16,969 bases of DNA from Bacteroidales bacterium. GTDB taxonomy: Bacteria > Bacteroidota > Bacteroidia > Bacteroidales > VadinHA17. Position 1 is the stretch's first letter. Each line of letters begins with the position of its first letter. The notes beneath the pieces are model-generated. The model was not told the DNA's origin and ran no database searches. It worked only from the letters and a program-made list of their open reading frames with translations. The DNA is taken from contig JAUYBT010000097.1 of NCBI GenBank assembly GCA_030692905.1, positions 1 to 16,969 of the forward strand, written 5' to 3'. This document shows, piece after piece, positions 14,132-16,969 of the stretch. A program made the position numbers and the translations under genes.

Positions 14132-14572
14132 ATGCTTTCAAACTCATGCAGATACGGCATTAGGGCGGTCATTTATATAGCAAGTCAACCATTGTCAAGC
14201 GGAAAAACCGGCATCAGGAAAATAAGCAGCGATCTTGATCTTCCGACACCTTTTCTTGCGAAGATTCTTCAGCAACTGGCAAAACATAAAATTCTCAGTT
14301 CCTCAAAAGGGCCCCATGGAGGATTTTCCCTTGAAAAAGATCCCCGGAAGATTACCTTACTTGATATTGTAAATACAATTGACGGAAATGATGTTTTTAC
14401 CAATTGTGTTGTGCATAACGGCTCATGTGAATATGTAGAAAAGGATAAGAAACACTGTCCGCTTCATGAGGATTATGAAAAGACAAGAGCGGATCTTATT
14501 AAACTATTCAGCAATAAAACAATATATGACCTGGTAAAAAAGTCAGACAATGCAGAATTAATTACTATCTGA
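14132..14572 (+). CDS. Rrf2 family transcriptional regulator with three-cysteine (Fe-S type) motif
   Basis: A 146-residue Rrf2/IscR-family regulator. The N-terminal winged helix-turn-helix is seen in SCRYGIRAVIYIAS at 5-18, ISSDLDLPTPFLAKILQQL at 31-49 and the wing GPHGGFSLEKDP at 60-71. Cys92, Cys99 and Cys109 in FTNC-GSC-KHCPLH follow the IscR-like cluster-binding region (IscR uses Cys92, Cys98 and Cys104), so it probably senses iron-sulphur status, redox or NO; this is inferred from spacing. It is not next to isc or suf genes but is coupled to rpiB by a single intervening base. Its 3' end overlaps the convergent VanZ-like gene by 8 bases. Whether it regulates rpiB is unknown; no clear operator was recognised. 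Confidence 0.92.
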   Translation: MLSNSCRYGIRAVIYIASQPLSSGKTGIRKISSDLDLPTPFLAKILQQLAKHKILSSSKGPHGGFSLEKDPRKITLLDIVNTIDGNDVFTNCVVHNGSCEYVEKDKKHCPLHEDYEKTRADLIKLFSNKTIYDLVKKSDNAELITI

Positions 14573-14960
14573 TCGTTTCTTTTATCAAAGGTTTAATCCA
14601 TAGCCATAATAAAAGAGAAACGAGAATCCCGGCTGAATTAAAAAGGATATCATAAAAACTTGCGAAACGGCTGGTAGTAAGAGTTGACTGCAAAATTTCC
14701 ATTAAGATGCCATAGAAAAAAGGAATAAGAGCTATCAAAAATAAACTTCCTGTACTTTTTAAGGTTTTTCTGTATTCAAAGATAATGACCGACATCAGAC
14801 CGAAATACATTCCGAAGTGCATAATTTTATCGACGAATGGGATATTAAAAATTGAAACTTCTTCAAACGTATCAGAATTTGCAAGGCTCAGATACATAAT
14901 AATCAGAGCCACAAGAATTGAGAATATATTCTTCTTTACCAATTTTAATGTTTGATGCAA
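14565..14960 (-). CDS. VanZ-like family membrane protein
   Basis: A small membrane protein with four hydrophobic segments (about 12-27, 42-62, 70-92 and 104-125 in the 131-residue reading). It has VanZ-family features: DKIMHFGMYFGL at 44-55, YGILMEILQ at 83-91 and a polar SFYDILFNSAG at 101-111, with Glu88, Arg98, Asp104 and Asn108 within or near membrane segments. The biochemical role of the family is unsettled; the glycopeptide-resistance VanZ gives the name only. The start is uncertain: the TTG at 14960 lies inside a perfect -7 element (14965-14958), so the TTG at 14942, giving MVKKNIFSILVALII, may be the true start. It is convergent with the Rrf2 gene and divergent from hemW. Confidence 0.82.
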   Translation of the reverse strand: MHQTLKLVKKNIFSILVALIIMYLSLANSDTFEEVSIFNIPFVDKIMHFGMYFGLMSVIIFEYRKTLKSTGSLFLIALIPFFYGILMEILQSTLTTSRFASFYDILFNSAGILVSLLLWLWIKPLIKETIR

Positions 14961-14965
14961 ATTTA
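14958..14965 (-). promoter_or_regulatory. Bacteroidota-type -7 element for the VanZ-like gene
   Basis: On the minus strand TAAATTTG is a full match to TAnnTTTG, followed by CA. It is part of an inverted repeat, ATGCAAA (14955-14961) and TTTGCAT (15000-15006), whose other arm carries the -7-like element of hemW. A 10-base palindrome ATTTATAAAT (14984-14993) lies between the two. No -33 box is evident. Confidence 0.4.
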
Positions 14966-14995
14966 GTAATATAATGGTATTTTATTTATAAATTA

Positions 14996-15003
14996 CATGT
15001 TTG
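14996..15003 (+). promoter_or_regulatory. Possible -7 element for hemW
   Basis: CATGTTTG is one base off TAnnTTTG and is followed by CA. Transcription would start about 15010, only a few bases before the first ATG at 15013, implying a very short leader or a leaderless mRNA. This fits the absence of a Shine-Dalgarno sequence but remains speculative. Confidence 0.3.
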
Positions 15004-15012
15004 CATTTTTAA

Positions 15013-16152
15013 ATGATGGCAGGGATATATATACACATACCGTTTTGTAAAAAGCTCTGTTTTTATTGTGACTTCTATCACATAATTTCATCTGATGATA
15101 ATTCAGTATTTGTCGATACTCTCCTGAAGGAAGCTTTATTGAGGCAGGATTATCTGGGAACCGAAGCAGTATCGACTATATATTTTGGTGGTGGCACTCC
15201 GTCAGTATTTTCGATAAAAGAACTAGGTAAAATCTTAGATGGAATAAATAAAATTTTCAGAGTAGAAGAGAATTGTGAAATAACCGTCGAACTAAACCCG
15301 GATGATGTTAATTCAATTTATTTAGACGGTCTAAAGAAGCTTAATATTAAAAGGATCAGTTTAGGTATTCAATCATGGAGGGATTCAGATCTGAAAATGC
15401 TGAACCGGCGACACAACTCAGTTCAGGCAGCTATGGCACTTAAGGAAACTTTTAATGCAGGATTTGAAAATGTAACGATAGACCTGATTTATGGAATTCC
15501 CGGGATGAGCGTTCAGGAATGGGCTTCAAATCTTGATTTTACTTTTTCATTTGATATAAAACACCTGTCTGCGTATCACCTAACATTTGAGCCGGGAACA
15601 GTATTCGGGAAGATGCTGGAGAAAGGGCTGATATCTGAAATTGAAGAAGAAGAGAGTGCATCCCTTTTCAATACACTTATAGAAAAATCAGAATCCGCCG
15701 GTTTTATTCATTATGAGATTTCAAATTTCGGCAAACCCGGTTATTTTTCAGTTCATAATTCAAATTACTGGAAACAGGTCAATTATCTTGGCCTTGGTCC
15801 GTCGGCACACTCATTTAACGGATATTCGCGCCAATGGAATATAAGTGATGTGAAGGGTTATATTAAATCTGTTAATAACGGGAAATCATTTTTTGAAAAA
15901 GAAGAACTTGACATAAAAGCACGTTTTAACGAGTATATAATAACGTCCCTGAGAACAATGTGGGGCATTGATCTTGAGTATATTGAGAAGACTTTTGAAA
16001 AAGAGGGTTATGATTATGTTGTAAATCTTGCCGGAAAATTCAGAGATTATGGATTGATGAAACAGGATAAAAAAACCCTGGTTCTTACAAACCAGGGAAA
16101 GATGATATCCGATAATATTATATCTGAGTTTATGATGCCGGGTGACGTCTAG
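15013..16152 (+). CDS. hemW: Radical SAM family heme chaperone HemW
   Basis: HemW binds heme and delivers it to respiratory enzymes; it is related to the coproporphyrinogen oxidase HemN but lacks that activity. The 379-residue length equals the family norm. The radical SAM cluster motif is PFCKKLCFYCDF, with Cys12, Cys16 and Cys19 and the YCDF form of HemW instead of the FCGC form of HemN. YFGGGTPSVF at 57-66 binds SAM, and NLDFTFSFDIKHLSAYHLTFEPGT marks the later TIM-barrel strand. The C-terminal HemW domain is complete. Two adjacent ATGs (15013 and 15016) could start it; the second gives MAGIYIHIPFC. The stop codon abuts the stop of the convergent coiled-coil gene with no base between. Confidence 0.94.
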   Translation: MMAGIYIHIPFCKKLCFYCDFYHIISSDDNSVFVDTLLKEALLRQDYLGTEAVSTIYFGGGTPSVFSIKELGKILDGINKIFRVEENCEITVELNPDDVNSIYLDGLKKLNIKRISLGIQSWRDSDLKMLNRRHNSVQAAMALKETFNAGFENVTIDLIYGIPGMSVQEWASNLDFTFSFDIKHLSAYHLTFEPGTVFGKMLEKGLISEIEEEESASLFNTLIEKSESAGFIHYEISNFGKPGYFSVHNSNYWKQVNYLGLGPSAHSFNGYSRQWNISDVKGYIKSVNNGKSFFEKEELDIKARFNEYIITSLRTMWGIDLEYIEKTFEKEGYDYVVNLAGKFRDYGLMKQDKKTLVLTNQGKMISDNIISEFMMPGDV

Positions 16153-16969
16153 TTATCTTTTAGAAAGCATAAAATTTGTGCGGCCGATAATGTTATCTTC
16201 AAGGTAAAGCTCAACACTGTAATTGCCGATTATAAAATCACCTGTATTATCCAGAAAGATACACATTTCAACATCCTGATTTAAATAATCCACCTCCCGG
16301 GTGGAAGAATATATTGTTTTATTTCCTTTATAATTAAAAAGATTATCCGGGCTGCTTGTTATTACAAGAGAGTCGGGTCTTATCACTCTCATAAATACCT
16401 GCTTTGGACCGGCTTTAGCCAACGGGTTCTCACGAAGAGTGAAACATATTCTGAGCTTATCGAGAAGATTTATTCGTGTTGTCTCTTTTCTCTTCTTGTT
16501 CAAAGAAACGGCGACAATGTCTTTAGCCTGAATGACTGAAGCAATTTCAACTTTGGTGCTTAACTCCTCTTTGACCTTTGAGAGCTCAGTATTAGTATTC
16601 CGGACCTGTGTAATTTGCTGAAGAATTTCAGTATTTACGGCAACAAGGATTTTATTTCTGCTATTAAGCGAATCGATCTGAACAATGTAACTTTTCATTA
16701 TTTCACGCATTGTTGTGATCTCACTCTTATATTTTTTTATCAACTGGATGTTTGATGCGTTAACTGATAATAGCTGGACAATCCTAGTTCTTTCTTTTGC
16801 CAGACCTGCATTGAGACTATCGTTATTAGTTTTTAAAGTATCATAACCTACAACCATAAGTCTTAATTCATTTGCCAGGGAATCTTTTTCCTGGGTAAGG
16901 ACAGTTTCCATTTCGACCATTTTATTTTTCTGGTCGAAATACATAAAGATCAGAAAAATAAGGGCTCCG
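16153..16969 (-). CDS. Membrane-anchored coiled-coil protein, Bacteroidota-specific hypothetical (partial, 5' end outside window)
   Basis: The frame stays open past the ATG at 16944 to the window edge, reading GALIFLIFMYFDQKNK, which looks like the end of a membrane-spanning segment; the true start is outside. About residues 10-150 from that ATG are predicted coiled coil, with a well-conserved-looking MREIMKSYIVQIDSLN in the middle. The last about 90 residues form a beta-rich domain (KQVFMRVIRPDSLVITSSPD, then GNYSVELYLEDNIIGRTNF). It resembles a family I recall in Bacteroidota, often labelled hypothetical or wrongly as a chromosome-segregation protein. The layout suggests an inner-membrane anchor with a C-terminal domain in the periplasm; topology is inferred. 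The function is unknown. It meets hemW tail to tail. Confidence 0.8.
   Translation of the reverse strand, partial: GALIFLIFMYFDQKNKMVEMETVLTQEKDSLANELRLMVVGYDTLKTNNDSLNAGLAKERTRIVQLLSVNASNIQLIKKYKSEITTMREIMKSYIVQIDSLNSRNKILVAVNTEILQQITQVRNTNTELSKVKEELSTKVEIASVIQAKDIVAVSLNKKRKETTRINLLDKLRICFTLRENPLAKAGPKQVFMRVIRPDSLVITSSPDNLFNYKGNKTIYSSTREVDYLNQDVEMCIFLDNTGDFIIGNYSVELYLEDNIIGRTNFMLSKR

Noticed and set aside
16140..16160. Terminator between hemW and the coiled-coil gene
   Set aside because: The stop codons are directly adjacent and no stem-loop with a T-run is visible.

Overview
The window looks like a chromosomal segment of a low-GC, probably anaerobic member of the Bacteroidota, most likely a Bacteroidales-type lineage. 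The reasons are: an operon of dUTPase, TPR lipoprotein, DUF4292 lipoprotein and EnvC-like M23 protein; a cyclophilin lipoprotein with the insertion typical of the phylum; promoter elements close to the Bacteroidota -7 consensus TAnnTTTG; and almost no Shine-Dalgarno sequences. All of this is reading by eye; no database search was possible.

Layout. (1) Positions 1-6673, minus strand: one tightly packed operon transcribed leftwards. Its order is Wzx/MATE-like flippase, dut, TPR lipoprotein, DUF4292 lipoprotein, EnvC-like protein, anti-sigma-type ATPase, ybeY and the start of mnmG (cut by the window edge). Several genes overlap by 4-13 bases. (2) 6674-6841: divergent promoter region with a nested dyad. 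(3) 6842-9499, plus strand: cyclophilin lipoprotein, pheS and a Crp/Fnr regulator. (4) 9506-13054, minus strand: nadA, a long exported MORN-repeat protein and ruvB, spaced 3 and 12 bases apart. (5) 13055-13683: the only long non-coding stretch. It is extremely AT-rich and holds a cluster of DnaA-box-like 9-mers; it is a weak-to-moderate candidate for a replication origin or a complex regulatory region. (6) 13684-16969: rpiB and an Rrf2 regulator (plus), a VanZ-like membrane protein (minus), hemW (plus), and a membrane-anchored coiled-coil protein (minus) that runs off the right edge.

How the genes fit together. Most are conserved housekeeping functions: tRNA and rRNA maturation (mnmG, ybeY), tRNA charging (pheS), nucleotide-pool cleaning (dut), recombination (ruvB), NAD synthesis (nadA), pentose phosphate metabolism (rpiB) and heme insertion (hemW). 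The left operon also carries envelope functions (lipid-linked sugar export, two lipoproteins, control of peptidoglycan hydrolysis). Oxygen- and iron-sensitive themes recur: the Fe-S enzymes NadA and HemW, a three-cysteine Rrf2 regulator and a cysteine-rich Crp/Fnr protein. I see no insertion sequence, phage gene, CRISPR array, tRNA or rRNA. No clearly new multi-gene system is present. The best leads are the AT-rich intergenic region, the dyad at 6740-6771, the degenerate EnvC-like protein with its lipoprotein partners, and the orphan anti-sigma-type ATPase.
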